A stretch of 64,000 nt of DNA from Massospora cicadina (lineage: Eukaryota > Entomophthoromycota > Entomophthoromycetes > Entomophthorales > Entomophthoraceae): positions 1 through 64,000 of the forward strand of contig JAKSZP010012325.1 of assembly GCA_022478985.1 (NCBI GenBank), in the 5' to 3' direction. Positions within the stretch are counted from its first letter, which is position 1, and every line of letters starts with the position of its first letter. The notes beneath the pieces are model-generated. The model ran no database searches, was not told the DNA's origin, and was given only the letters and a program-made list of their open reading frames with translations. Position numbers and translations under genes: made by a program. This document shows, in pieces, positions 1-10,698 of this stretch.

Positions 1-315
1 CTGCTGTCATATTCAGGATTCTTGGTCTTGCGTCCTCAATTTCCTGATTTTCACCATATCCTCAACAGGAGACTCTTGCTGCCAATGTTTGTTTTGCAGC
101 CCAATTAAGAATGCTAATTTATGTTTTCCCTTGTTATTTTTCTTCTCATAACCTCTTGGCTCATATCATTCTTAATTCTTCTCTGAAAAGCTTATCCCAT
201 TTTTTGAGATTAAATTCTTCAAAATTGGAGCTTAATTGATTTCAGAGTTCATAATGTCAACTATCATATAAGTCTGACATCCCCCTCTCATCCAGCTCAT
301 ATGTCAAATTCCTAG
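1..315. other. No recognisable gene at the left edge
   Basis: This AT-rich stretch lies upstream of the first degraded ORF. I see no long ORF, LTR end, primer-binding site or tandem repeat here. It may be upstream sequence of repeat family J, cut by the window edge. Confidence 0.4.
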
Positions 316-1482
316 TTGCAGTACCAACAGATGCTCAACAGTTTTTCTGATCAAGATCTTTGGCTCTTCCAGCAAATGAGTCAATCTGTGCTTTGGAACC
401 TCTTCTACGGTCCTTCTAAGACTCATACTCCTAGTCTGGCACCAGTGGCTAGTTCTTCCATGATATTACCAGAAATGGTAACCAACTCTTCTGAAACCAG
501 GTTAGTGATCATCTTGAACAACTTGCGGCCAATCCTTCCTCTGTCATTGATACCAGAATTAGATTTCAATACTCTTTTGGTTTTTGCTCCTTTCACAGAT
601 GCACCTAACAATATCGTTGATCCTCCTAATATAATGCCATTTGCTCTTGATCGTTCCTTCCTCACTGGATCAGAATCACTTCTGGAGTTCCTCTTCCAAC
701 TCAGTCAATATTACAAGCCAGATGTCTTGGTCACCAAACTCACCATCAGTAACAGCGTTCATTTTATACTCCCATATGCAGAATTAAGAGCCCAAGTCAC
801 CAAGGCTTTATCCATAGCTCTGAATTCTTCCAACCTTGAGAACATCCTAGATTGGGATATTGCAGCTTATGCTCTTCACTTTGCCAGCTAAGTTAATCAA
901 AGTTGGGCCACGAAGCTTCCAGCCTCTCCCAGCTTCCATTGCTCATTCTGCTTCAGCTTCTGAGAAGCTCATAGTTGTCACTTGCAGGATGCCATTTGCT
1001 CCTTGCACAACTATCTCATTTCTGGCATGTCCCATTGGTATCTTATGCTGATGGATTTGATAGGGGGCATGATTCAGCAACCCCTGTCTAGTATCCCTTG
1101 TTTGTTTCCAGCCCATATGTCCGGTGTTCTTGATGAAGACTGTTGGCAAGTGCTCAAGACCAATCTTCCAGCTCTGGTACCATATATGGATTACTCAGAG
1201 TTATTCACAAACTGCCTCTTCTTGCACTGTTGCTTCCCTCCCTGCTCCAGGGTATCATGTTTGGATTCTTCTGACATCTCAATTTCCCTTCCCCTAGTCG
1301 CTCTCTTGCAGGGATCTGCATCCACTCAACAAACTTGGTTTTGTGTAGGTCTAGCCCTCACTAGCATCCGATCTATTATAGATTTAGATGGATTATTAGC
1401 TCATACTGTGATCCATCCTCCCTCCCCAAGAGGCGACATAGGCAGAATCATCCCCAAATTGAGGATAATTATTAAACATTAA
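316..1482 (+). pseudogene. Degraded ORF of unknown repeated family J (copy J1)
   Basis: An open frame of about 191 codons starts at 316 and stops at 891. Coding-like sequence then continues in shifted frames to 1482. I do not recognise the product. The first part is rich in Leu, Ser, Asn and Pro. Around 930-1010 there is a Cys/His-rich run (HCSFC followed by spaced His and Cys) that could be a decayed zinc finger. The segment around 1113-1230 (VLDE, then VPYMDYSEL) is clearly related to a minus-strand frame at 31.2-31.5 kb (VLDE, then VPYQDYSDL). It is therefore a dispersed family, most likely a mobile-element gene rather than a host gene. A Gag-like protein of a retroelement is possible but only a guess. 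The start at 316 is simply the first Met codon and may not be the real one. Confidence 0.45.
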
Positions 1483-1737
1483 ACATCATAAGAATATATC
1501 ATTTTTTCTAAGCGGTTTATTAATTTTTTTAATATCTTTATCAATCTTTCATTCTTTTTCTTTTTTTTCCATGGGACTTGACCTTGTTTCAGTTCAGCGG
1601 TCTATCTTTATATTTTATTCCCCCAAACTGGATTCTAGGTATACTTAGACCTAACAGTTTTCTATGGTTCAGAGGTCTTTTTTTTTTAAGACTTAACCAT
1701 CTAGATTGGTTCAGAGGTCCTTTTTTTCGAACTTGAC
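1483..1737. repeat. AT-rich segment with direct-repeat partner at about 11.62-11.87 kb
   Basis: This segment contains several degenerate units built on GGTTCAGAGGTCC, spaced roughly 55-60 bp, and a landmark CTAGGTATACT. The same order of landmarks recurs at about 11621-11865. It lies just 3' (minus strand) of the integrase end of relic D, so it is probably the 3' non-coding end of that Gypsy family. I could not find TG/CA ends that would define it as an LTR. Confidence 0.5.
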
Positions 1738-2808
1738 CTAATCATTAGGACATAACCAACTTAATGGTTCAGCGGTCCTTTTAAACTCTTTTTTCTTATT
1801 TTTTTCATTTATCCATTGCTTCAAATAGTTAGCGTGGACTTGATTTACTACTCCTCCATCCAAGATGTTCTTGATGGAGTAGGCGTCCATCGCCATCTTG
1901 GCGATAATCTCAAATGGACCCAACCACAATGCATCCAATTTGTTTCTTCTCCTGAAACCATGTGTATCACAATAGGCAACTCTTTCGCCTATTCAGTACT
2001 CTGATAAGGACAGTTTGCTCTTATCATCCGTCATTTTTTCTCATATCCTTTTCTTCAAAGCCATATTGAATGCTTGCAATTGCATTTTGATCAGAATATT
2101 TGTCAGTCGGTTCAAGTACTGTTCAGCACTCATCCCCAATATTGGTTCCACCACCAAATATAAATTGATGGCAACGCGTCCTTCCTCCCTATAGCAACTA
2201 AAATGGCATTTTTCCCATCGCTGTATGATGACTGATATTTTAGACGTATGTCACCAAACTCAGGTACATTCCCCACGTGGAGGTTCTTTCTGTGACCAGC
2301 TTCCTCAGCATCATGGCCAGCGTCCCATTAACTCGTTCCACCAGTATGCTTGTCTCCAGCTGGTGGGGTACAGACACAACTCCTCAGATCCCCATTATCT
2401 CATTTAACCGCAGGATCACATGAGATGTGAAGTTTGTCCCATTGCCACTCAGAAGGACCTGCGGGAATTCATGTTGGTATAACATTTGATTCAGGATGAA
2501 CTTCGTGGTACTGGTAGCGTCTACGTTAGCCAGGGCTTTTGTCTCAACCCATCTTGTCAGATGATCAATTGCAACTATCATGTACTTGACTCACCCTGTG
2601 CTCATCGTCAGCTGTCCCATCACATCAATGGACACCGTATGCCAAGCAATTCAAGGGCGGACCAGTTGGTATCCAGTTGTATTCTTATGTGGCTTGTGCA
2701 ACTGGCACTCCACACAACTAGCTAGATAGTTGGCAACATCATAGTTGATTGACTCTCAGTAGTACTAGCAAATATGGTCAGTCGTTTTTCTCAGGCCTCC
2801 ATGACCAA
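1738..2808 (-). pseudogene. Gypsy relic D: integrase portion (3' part of pol)
   Basis: The minus strand, read from 2808 down, encodes a decayed Ty3/Gypsy integrase. First comes the HGGLRKT end of the zinc-binding region with its ASCVECQLHK CxxC pair. Next is the catalytic core (about 2581-2384, IDHLTRWVE and then SGNGTNFTSH, where the usual second Asp is replaced). Last is the C-terminal GPFEII...VNQVHANYLKQW segment (1938-1738). The integrase joins element cDNA into host DNA. Frames are broken and the catalytic triad is damaged, so it is dead. The upstream half of the same gene lies at 10699-11590. Element C separates the two halves inside the GHGG motif. Confidence 0.75.
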
Positions 2809-3841
2809 TGTTAATTCTTGGCGTAAATGATTGAGTCTGTCAAGGTGGTTTACACAGGGTATTAGCCACTGAGAAACCAAATCGGATGATACACAGTGCA
2901 TTCAAAAAGTTCTGGGACTAACGTTTTAAAGAAACAACTTTACAAATAAATAAACTTTCTTAAATCATAATTTAACATACAACCTTTCCCTCTCTATACA
3001 TATTTATATTGCTAAAACAACTGTTAAAAGGTATGCACATAGTTCCTGTTTTGTATAACCATGTTTAAACCAGCTGTCACATTCTTCTGAATTGTCTCTA
3101 CTTTATCAAAAGGATGAACTTTCAGTGCCACCTTCAGATTAGAGAACAGAAAGAAGTCAGACAGAGCCAAATCTGGTGAATAGGGTGAATAATTATAATC
3201 TGAAGGTGGCACTGAAGGTTCATCCTTTTGATAAAGTAGAGACAATTCAGAAGAATGTGACAGCTGGCTTAAACATGATTATACAGAATAGGAACTGTCA
3301 TATCTTTTAACAATTGTTTTAGCAATATAAATATGTATAGAAGAGGAAAGGTTGTATGTTAAATTATAATAAAAGAAAGTTTATTTATTTGTAAAGTTGT
3401 GTCTTTAAAACGTTAATCCCAGAACTTTTTGAATGCTCTGTGTATGAAAATTGCCAACTATAATAAAACCCAATAAATGAAATATGGAGCAATAGCCCCT
3501 ATAGGCCTTTTATTAATCTTCTATTAATCGCAGACTTATCTGCAACAATCTACTAAAAGAAAAAGACCTCTTCCTTAATACTCCGTTCACCTCTTTAGAT
3601 CTTGGTCTCCTAATCTGGATGCATCCTCAGCTTAGTAGTCTACTACCCGTTTTCCCTTTTCTAGGAGTTCTCAATTATACCAAAATCTCAGCATAATTTC
3701 CCTCAATTTGCTGAGTGGTTGACACTTCGATTGATTTACTTTTCATAAACCTTTTCACACTAATCTCAAGGCTTGTCTTGATTCCCACTCCAATCCACTG
3801 GTATGTGTAGCATATTGTCCAGTCATATCAGCTTCTTGACA
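2809..3841 (-). repeat. 3' LTR of element C (interrupted by MITE)
   Basis: The segment starts TGTTAATTCT and ends CTTCTTGACA on the plus strand. It matches 10222-10698 along its length except for the 551 bp insertion at 2892-3442. Shared landmarks include ACACAGGGTATTAG and the GGAGCAATAGCCCCTAT block. Without the insert the LTR is about 480 bp. Confidence 0.88.
2892..3442 (-). mobile_element. Mariner-derived snapback MITE
   Basis: This is a near-perfect long inverted repeat with arms 2892-3141 and 3196-3442 around a 54 bp loop. It is flanked by TA dinucleotides at 2890-2891 and 3443-3444, the target duplication of Tc1/mariner elements. The ends read CACAGTGCATTCAAAAAG and its inverted copy CACAGAGCATTCAAAAAG. 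The loop and left arm read on the minus strand (3245-3024) encode a mariner transposase C-terminus, with YSPDLALSDFFLF holding the last acidic residue of the catalytic triad and then LKVALKVHPFDKVETIQKN. The right arm encodes the same LKVALKV segment on the plus strand. The element is therefore an inverted duplication of the 3' end of a mariner, not an intact transposon. Confidence 0.9.
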
Positions 3842-3858
3842 CCCCCCCCCCCCCCTTT
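3842..3858 (-). promoter_or_regulatory. Polypurine tract of element C (G14 run)
   Basis: On the minus strand this reads AAA followed by 14 G and abuts the LTR start TGTCAAG. In LTR retrotransposons the purine tract next to the 3' LTR primes plus-strand DNA. A pure G run is unusual and may have grown by slippage. Confidence 0.75.
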
Positions 3859-3879
3859 GACTGTATGATAGGCTCTTAC

Positions 3880-6800
3880 TACTTATATGCTCAAAAGAAA
3901 ATTGCGTGAACTCAGTTGATAATCTGACCCCCCACAGGCTCCTTAATGGTGTAGGCGTCCATGCCAGTCTTCTCGATTATCTCAAATGGCCTAGACCGGA
4001 TGTTAGAGAGCTTGTTTTTCCGCCCAAATCCGTGCTGGTCGTGGAATAAGGCATGATCTTCTATAGTAAACAGTGGAAGTCTTCTCTGTCTTTACTGATC
4101 AGGACCCTGATCGCGAATTTTCTTGGCCAAACTGGTGGAATAGGCTTCCACTTGTAACTTGATCAGCGTTTCCATAAGATTCCTCAAATATCGCTGAGAG
4201 TCCAAACCGCCAGTGTCCTCTACACACGAGTAAAGCAAGGCAGGCAGAGCCAGATATCGACCATACTGCAGTTGGAAAGGCCTCTTACCAGTGGACTGAT
4301 GATAGCTGATATTATATGCAAACACAGCTGTAAGTAGGAGGGTACTCCATTCTGAGGGTCAATCCTTTACCAACTTACGGATTATGTTACTAAGGTTCTG
4401 TTGACTCATTCCACCATTCCATTTGATTCCAGATGATAGGGGGTGGTCAAAGCTCTGTGGATCACCATCAACTCGTTCAACTTGGGCAAGATGTGCGAAG
4501 TGAAATTGGTTCCATTGTCCATTAGAATGAACTGCGGGCAGCCATGTCGCTGTATAATGCACTCCATAATAGACTTGGCAATAGTGACCGCTCCCAAGTC
4601 ATAAAATGCCCTGGCCTCCACCCATCTGGTCAAATTATCAATTTAGATTACTATATACTTGGATTGGTTGGTGCTAGTTGGCAAAGGTCCCACTGCATCA
4701 AGGGGAACAGTGTGCCAGGTGAATCAGGGCTTAAACAGCTGGTATGTGGTCTTCTTGTGGAAAGGCTTCTCCACTTGACACTGATGGCAGCAACTTACCT
4801 TTATCAATACATTGTAATGCATGCTCTCCCAGTAGTAGCGGGGTCGCAAAAAAATTCAACGTTTTTCTGCAATCCTCCATGTCCTACCGCCTGATGGGCA
4901 TCCATAATAATCGCGGGCCTAGTGGAAGGTTTAGGGAAACTCAGCGTCAAGTCTCTGATATGCTTATATAGTTCCCCCTCAGGTAGGAAAGTATCCTGCC
5001 TGAGCCCATCTAATACCTTGATCGCCTGCAGCGGCTCATCTAGTAATTGTTCACCACCATCTTCTCATACATAACGTTGGCCAAATTTGCCATGATAGCA
5101 ACTGTTGGTAGTCAAGAAAGACAATCCGCAATTTGATGTTTTGCTCCCAGATGATGTATAATCTTAAAATCATACGCCTGAAGCTTTAGTGCCCAAAACG
5201 TGAGCCATCCTTTCAGTTCCCACAGATTCTGCAGCCAGCACAAGGAAACGTGATCTGTCACTACTTAGAATTTTACCCTATGTAGATATACCCAAAACTG
5301 TTTGTACATGTAAATCACCACCAAACACACCCACTCGGTTACTGTGTAGTTTATTTGTGAAAGTTCAAGATTTGACTACAAAATGCAACAGGATGCTCCA
5401 CGCCATCGTCATCCTTCTGGGATAATAATGCCCTATAGAGGAGAGGGATGCATCCATTTGTACTATGAATTGTTTGCTAAAGTTGGGATATTGCAAAATG
5501 GGTGCGCTTGCTAATGCGGTTTGTAACTCAACAAAAGATTTTGTCATTGTTCCATCCAATTGAAAGTGGCATTTTTTAAAAACTAAAAAAGCGGTGCCCC
5601 TAATACAACTGAAGTTGGGAATGAACCGTTAGTAGTATCTGACCATCCCTAGAAAAACTTGAATATCCCGTTTATTACCTGGGTGAGTCATCTTGCTTAT
5701 TGCTTCCACCTTTACCAGCTGCAGTTTAAGCCCTTTTAAATCCACTACAAACCTGAGGTATTCTAATTGTTCTTTACAAAAAATGACACTTCTGAGGCTT
5801 GATTTTGATATTAGCATTAACAAGGCGATGGAACACTTGTTCCAAGTAGGCAAGGTGCTCTGTAAACGTCCATGAGAACACATTGATATCATCGAGGTAA
5901 ACTAAGATGCAGGACAGCTTCAAGTCACCTAAAATTTTATCCATGGCACGCTGGAACGTATCCAGGGCGTTGCACAAACCTTATGGCATGCGTGTCATCT
6001 GGAATAACCCCTTGAAGTGATGATAGCGCATTTCTCCTGTTATGCCAATGGCAATTCGATCTTCCAATACCCTGAAATCAGATCCATGGTGGAAAAGTAA
6101 TTCACCCCTCCCAATAAGTCCCACGCATCGTCAATCCATGGAAGATGTAGGAATTCTTTTTAATTAAACTATTGAGCTTGTGACAGTCAATAACCACCCG
6201 ACATTTGCCATCTTTTTTACTTTACAATGAGCGCTGGAGATGCCCACGGACTGTTTGATGGATCTAGTATCCCTTGTTTGATAAGTTTATTTACCTCATT
6301 GGAGACACACCACCTTTGATCATATAATAGGCTGCAATCAAATGGGAGGGTGATCCCCTGTATCTATCCAATGTACCACCCTTGGGTGCATCCAAATCAT
6401 GATCATTGTATGCAAAAATATCATGTTATTTTTCAAACAACTCTATAGCCTTATCTTGCTGTTCTGCTGATAATCCAGTTAGTGTTTCCCACAAAACCAC
6501 TTAATATGCCAAATGATGAATTTGTTAGTAGTCCAAGATCCTCCCGCAATCTGAAATCATGAATATGGCGAACTTACTCTATAGGAGCTAATTGTAGATA
6601 AGACACCACTTGGTGCCTCTGGATTGTTATTGTCTCCTTCTGTAAATTCGCTAGCAGTACTTTCACCTCCCCACTTCAGGGAGTAGTAGCCCTGGAGCCA
6701 CATGTGGTTCAAGCCGTGAGTGATGGTGAAGCTCCATAATTTCCCCATATAGCCCTTTAGGGACATCAATTTCGAGCTTAGTTCCTACTCTGCACTTATT

Positions 6801-7540
6801 TCAAGATGGTAGGCTCATAGCACTTGCTGCTCGAAGAGGAACCCTTTATAATCATAAATCTGGTTGAGAAGGGCTCTGGTTCTCCGCTTCATTTGCTGAT
6901 ATCAAACAGGAATCACTCCATCACTGTACGCTAGATTGATTTGCCTAAAGCAGAATGGACTGTTGGGATTCCGCTATAGGTAAAATAAATGGGAATCTGT
7001 TGTCCCAAAAATATTAAGGGTTTCCTCCGCCATATTTATTGCAGCACCAAATTCCTCATAAATGCCGCGCCGATTAACATGTCATAGTTATTGTTTGGTA
7101 GAGCCACCACTGGAGCGGAAGCCCTGACTGACCCAAATCGTAAAGCAACACGCTATATGCTCCTTCAGACACAGTACTATGCATCCCCGCGGTCCCATAT
7201 ACTACTTGGTGGTCCACATCTGGCTTCAACAGAAGCTTAGCAACCAACCTGGTAGAAAATTATATTACAGGGGTTCCCGTGTCTATAATGGTGCAGATTT
7301 TTGTATTCTGAACGAAAATGTCACAGTAAGTGCACTCTAAGTAAGAAGAACCATCAGTGTTTATTATGTAGACATCCAAAGGCTTTTTGTTACTCAGAAA
7401 GAAAGAAATTCCCATGCTGACATGAGGATACTCCATAGCGATTTTTTCAACTGGAATTGCTACATTAACCCTACTAAATAGGCAACGTTCATTGAGGGTT
7501 CCATGTTGATCATGCAATTTTGTTCCAGGATCTGCCATGC
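3880..7540 (-). pseudogene. Element C pol: protease, reverse transcriptase, RNase H, integrase
   Basis: Read on the minus strand, the protease segment (7538-7260) ends in IIDTGTPV with the catalytic DTG at 7283-7275. RT follows, broken by several stops. Its palm is at 5977-5774 with an intact YLDD and the following KIKPQKCHFL. The GLKLQLVKVEAI and DIQVFLGMVRYY connection lies at 5892-5629, and RNase H (IVQMDASLSSIG) near 5559-5365. The integrase core lies at 4633-4406 with DNGTNFTSH and ESNGMVE holding two of the three catalytic acids; the first (IDNLTRWVEA) lies just upstream across a stop. The integrase C-terminal part (4325-4092) includes YNISYHQSTGKRPFQLQYG. Order PR-RT-RH-IN marks Ty3/Gypsy. 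The gene once encoded the enzymes for cDNA synthesis and insertion; it cannot now make a full polyprotein. Confidence 0.88.
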
Positions 7541-7799
7541 ATATGGCTTCTGCAAATCCTGGAGGAACTCAGAGCTTGGGGTGACTAATCACTCTCTGGA
7601 ACAGAAGCAGGGGTATCCAATGGAAGCTGTTATTATAGCAAATCGTCCAGCTGAGTTCCAAATCCCACATGAAGAGATGCTTGGGAATTGTTAGGGACAA
7701 TTGAATTGGACTTAGTGGAGGTAGAGCATACCATCTATACTCCACTCAAGCTTTTCCCTGCTCAATCTTCTCAATTGGCATCACATACACCTGCGGTTT

Positions 7800-10164
7800 G
7801 CTAGGACAATTAGCCTGCATAATGCCCTCTTCGTCCACACTGGAAGAAAGTATTCATAAAGGGATCACATATATAACTTGCAGTGGGAGGACCAGTTCAA
7901 AGATTGATGGTATTATTATAAGGTCGTGGACAAACTGGAAAAGCATACGTAGGCCAAAAAGGATCTGCTGGTTTATATGATGGACGAATATGTTCCAGCA
8001 GTTGATAGCTTGGTCGCTGTGGCCCATATCCCAAAGGGTATGGTGCGGCAACAGCAGGGGTCTTTCAGGATACATTAGGTGTGCTGATTGTGGTGGAGAG
8101 TCAACTTAAGGTGTTCACAATTTTTATAAAGTCCCACTTCTTCATCTAAAACATAGACATAGCGTTATGTAATTCCTGATATGGTTTGACAGCTGCCGTC
8201 ATTGCTATACTGACATCCTCAGTGGATAAGATGTTGGTTCTGAGTAACACTTGTGCTTCTGCTGAGAATTGTTCAGCAAATTTTAACAGGGACTCATTTC
8301 AGTGAAACTGTACAGTCAGAAAGTCAGCCTTTCATTGGGCCATCTTGGCCACGCCCAAAAACAGCCAGAGAATAGTCGCTTTCACTTCTTAATAAGATAC
8401 CAAGCCATTTGGAAGGTAGCAGGTAAAATGATCAGCACATTCCACGTCCAAAGCGGACAGAAACAGTTTCACTTTCCGCTGATCAGAAGCCTCTTATATG
8501 GCGAATTCAAATTGCTTAAAGTAGCCATGCAGATTCCTGTCACAACTGAAGGGAGGTAATTTCTCAAATTAAACAGCTTCGCCTTGCTCTGGGCTCCAGC
8601 TGTGAAGAGCAGTCAAATTGGGTCCTGAGTGACTAGGGGAATAACCCCCTTGTAAACTATCATATGGATCGGCGGACAGAATTGAATCTGCCAAAATGGA
8701 CTTGGAAGAAGTAGTGTCACGCGGAGGGTCCACCACAACTCCCAAGGGATACTCAGTAGCTGATCCATAGCATTCTTCCCCCAAATCACCACTACCTGCA
8801 CCACTTCCCCCAGCTCTGGCATGCTCAGCAAATTGTTCGTTGATTAGCTGTTCTGTTTTAACCAAATAGCATCTACACCGTCCATCCTGAAATTCCTGTT
8901 GCAGCATCTCATATTGATATTACAACTCCTGACAGAATTCCCGCTCAGCGTCCAGTTTCTGCACATTTCTGTAGTCATGAGAGGACATCCTCCACTGTGT
9001 TCTGCATTCTTTCATGCTGCCTGCTAGCGTTACCCACTTGGTAATTAACATTGTTTATTTGGTTAATGAGAGCGGCTTGTCCTTGCACCAATTCCTTGTT
9101 GGCCTGTCAAAGGGTATCAAGTCGTACTTTCATGTCCACATACTCTCTCATCTCACTGATAAGAATAGAAATGGCTCAACTTCTCTCAGCCTGGCTAACG
9201 ACTTCCAATTGTGTGACCTGATGTATTAGCTGGAGATATTTGGGGGATGTCGATTAAAGGATGAGCACATAATCCATCATCCACTGATTACTCCACTTGA
9301 TGCAAAGTTGGCTAAATTCAGCTGCTATGGAACTGACATGGTCTGTCACTCGCCATTCCGTCAGTGTTATCTTTTCTTAATCTGAGCTATCCTGGCTAAA
9401 AGCGCTTTCACCTATTCTTCTAGGTCCGTCATAAAGTGCTCAGTAATGCTTCCCAACGTTGTTACGTCCTGAATCCATTTCGCTGATAGGCCATGCCAAT
9501 CAAAAAGTTCTCCTATCACCTGAGGTAACTCTGGATTCAACTGTGGCACCAAGATGTTCAACTAACGGCGGACATCCCTAACATGGTGGTCCACCTGTAC
9601 CAGCGCCCCCTGCACCACCAAAAAAGAGCGATCAAGGTGGTCAAGCAGGAGGCGATTATCGTTCTGCTGGGCTTGAACAAACTGCATTTTATCCCCAATC
9701 TCAATATTGTGGTGAGACAGCACACACAGTAGCTGGCAGATAGATGGTTGCACATAAGTGACTAGATACTCCTCAGTCCTGTGGGTACTAAGTTGATGAG
9801 ACAACCCCATTGTAGTCGCGTCCAGATAGTACATATACAAGGTGTAGCAGTTTTCTTGGTCCCATTAATTGTAAAACAAACTCAAGGCAAGCTCCTCCAC
9901 CTCGTCTTCATAGAGTCAATACCCCCACAAAAGCCATTCCATAATGTTATACAGCTGCTGAGGGGTCACATTCGTGGAGCAACCTTGTTGGTCAGCCGTC
10001 AACTCAGGACAGGTTTCTAATTGCAAATTGGCCATAACATCTTCATCACCCCGATCAGTTACTGTAAATAGTACTGGTTTGTCATTAGGTGCTTCCCGCG
10101 CTTCCTCAGCATATCATACGTGGAATACAATCAAGTTTTGTCATAACGAGTGAGGGCTCACCAT
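7800..10164 (-). pseudogene. Element C gag
   Basis: The Met codon at 10164 sits about 40 bp inside the primer-binding site. It matches the gag start of element A (MV-PHSL), which decides the start. The protein is broken by stops. A helical region around 9.0-9.8 kb contains FVQAQQNDNRLLLDHLD, also found in A. The nucleocapsid end near 7840-7805 keeps FQCGRRGHYA, a zinc knuckle whose first Cys has become Phe and whose tail is shifted. Gag forms the virus-like particle and binds element RNA. The roughly 790-codon length is long for Gag and is shared with A. Confidence 0.75.
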
Positions 10165-10204
10165 TTTACCCTAGTGTCAAAAAACTACAGTTGACCAATG
10201 GACC

Positions 10205-10220
10205 CCTGTAGTGAGCACCA
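10205..10220 (-). promoter_or_regulatory. Primer-binding site of element C
   Basis: On the minus strand this reads TGGTGCTCACTACAGG, one base after the LTR end AATTAACA. It begins with TGG, complementary to a tRNA CCA end. The same site is found in elements E, H and, with one or two changes, A and I. Confidence 0.85.
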
Positions 10221-10221
10221 C

Positions 10222-10698
10222 TGTTAATTCTCAGCATAAAGGATTGATTCCGCTGAGTCAGTTTACACAGGGTATTAGGCACTGAGCAACCAAATTCAGA
10301 TGATATGAAGATTGCTGACTCTAATAAAACCCAATAAATGATATATGGAGCAATAGCCCCTATCGTCCTTTTATTAATCTTCTAATAATCGCAGACTTAT
10401 CTGCAACAACCTACTAGAAGAAAAAGATCTCCTCCTCAATCCTCCGTTCAACTCTTTAAATCTTGGTCCCCAAGCTGGATTCATCCTTGGCTTGGTAGTC
10501 TCCTATATATTTTCTCTTTTCTAGAAGTTCTCATCTATTTCAAAATCTCGGCACAATTTCCCTTGATTTGCCGAGTAGTTGACACTTCAATTTATTTACT
10601 TTTCATAAACCTTTTCCATCAATATCAAGACTCATCTATTCCCATTCTGATATTCCAGTATGTGTAGTGTATCATCCAGTCATATCAGCTTCTTGACA
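10222..10698 (-). repeat. 5' LTR of element C
   Basis: This 477 bp segment runs TGTTAATTCT to TCTTGACA on the plus strand. It is the partner of 2809-3841. It should hold the element promoter and polyadenylation signal, but I cannot point to a convincing TATA box. Confidence 0.9.

Larger units (their letters stand above)
2809..10698 (-). mobile_element. Ty3/Gypsy LTR retrotransposon C
   Basis: This is a complete but decayed minus-strand element. The left (3') LTR is 2809-3841 including a MITE, and the right (5') LTR is 10222-10698. Both read TG...CA. A primer-binding site lies just inside the right LTR and a poly-G purine tract just inside the left LTR. Gene order is gag, protease, RT, RNase H, integrase. 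It interrupts relic D with the near-duplicates ACCAA (2804-2808) and CCCAA (10699-10703). The reading frame of D continues across the insertion (...AAHKVVG, then HGGLRKT...), which fixes both ends. All genes contain stops or frameshifts. Confidence 0.9.

Noticed and set aside
2808..2890. Reading 2809-2890 as part of relic D
   Set aside because: It matches the start of the right LTR of C (10222 onward), so it belongs to C.
3842..3855. Poly-C run as an assembly gap filler
   Set aside because: It sits exactly at the purine-tract position next to the LTR, as in element E, so it is biological, although its length may be misread.
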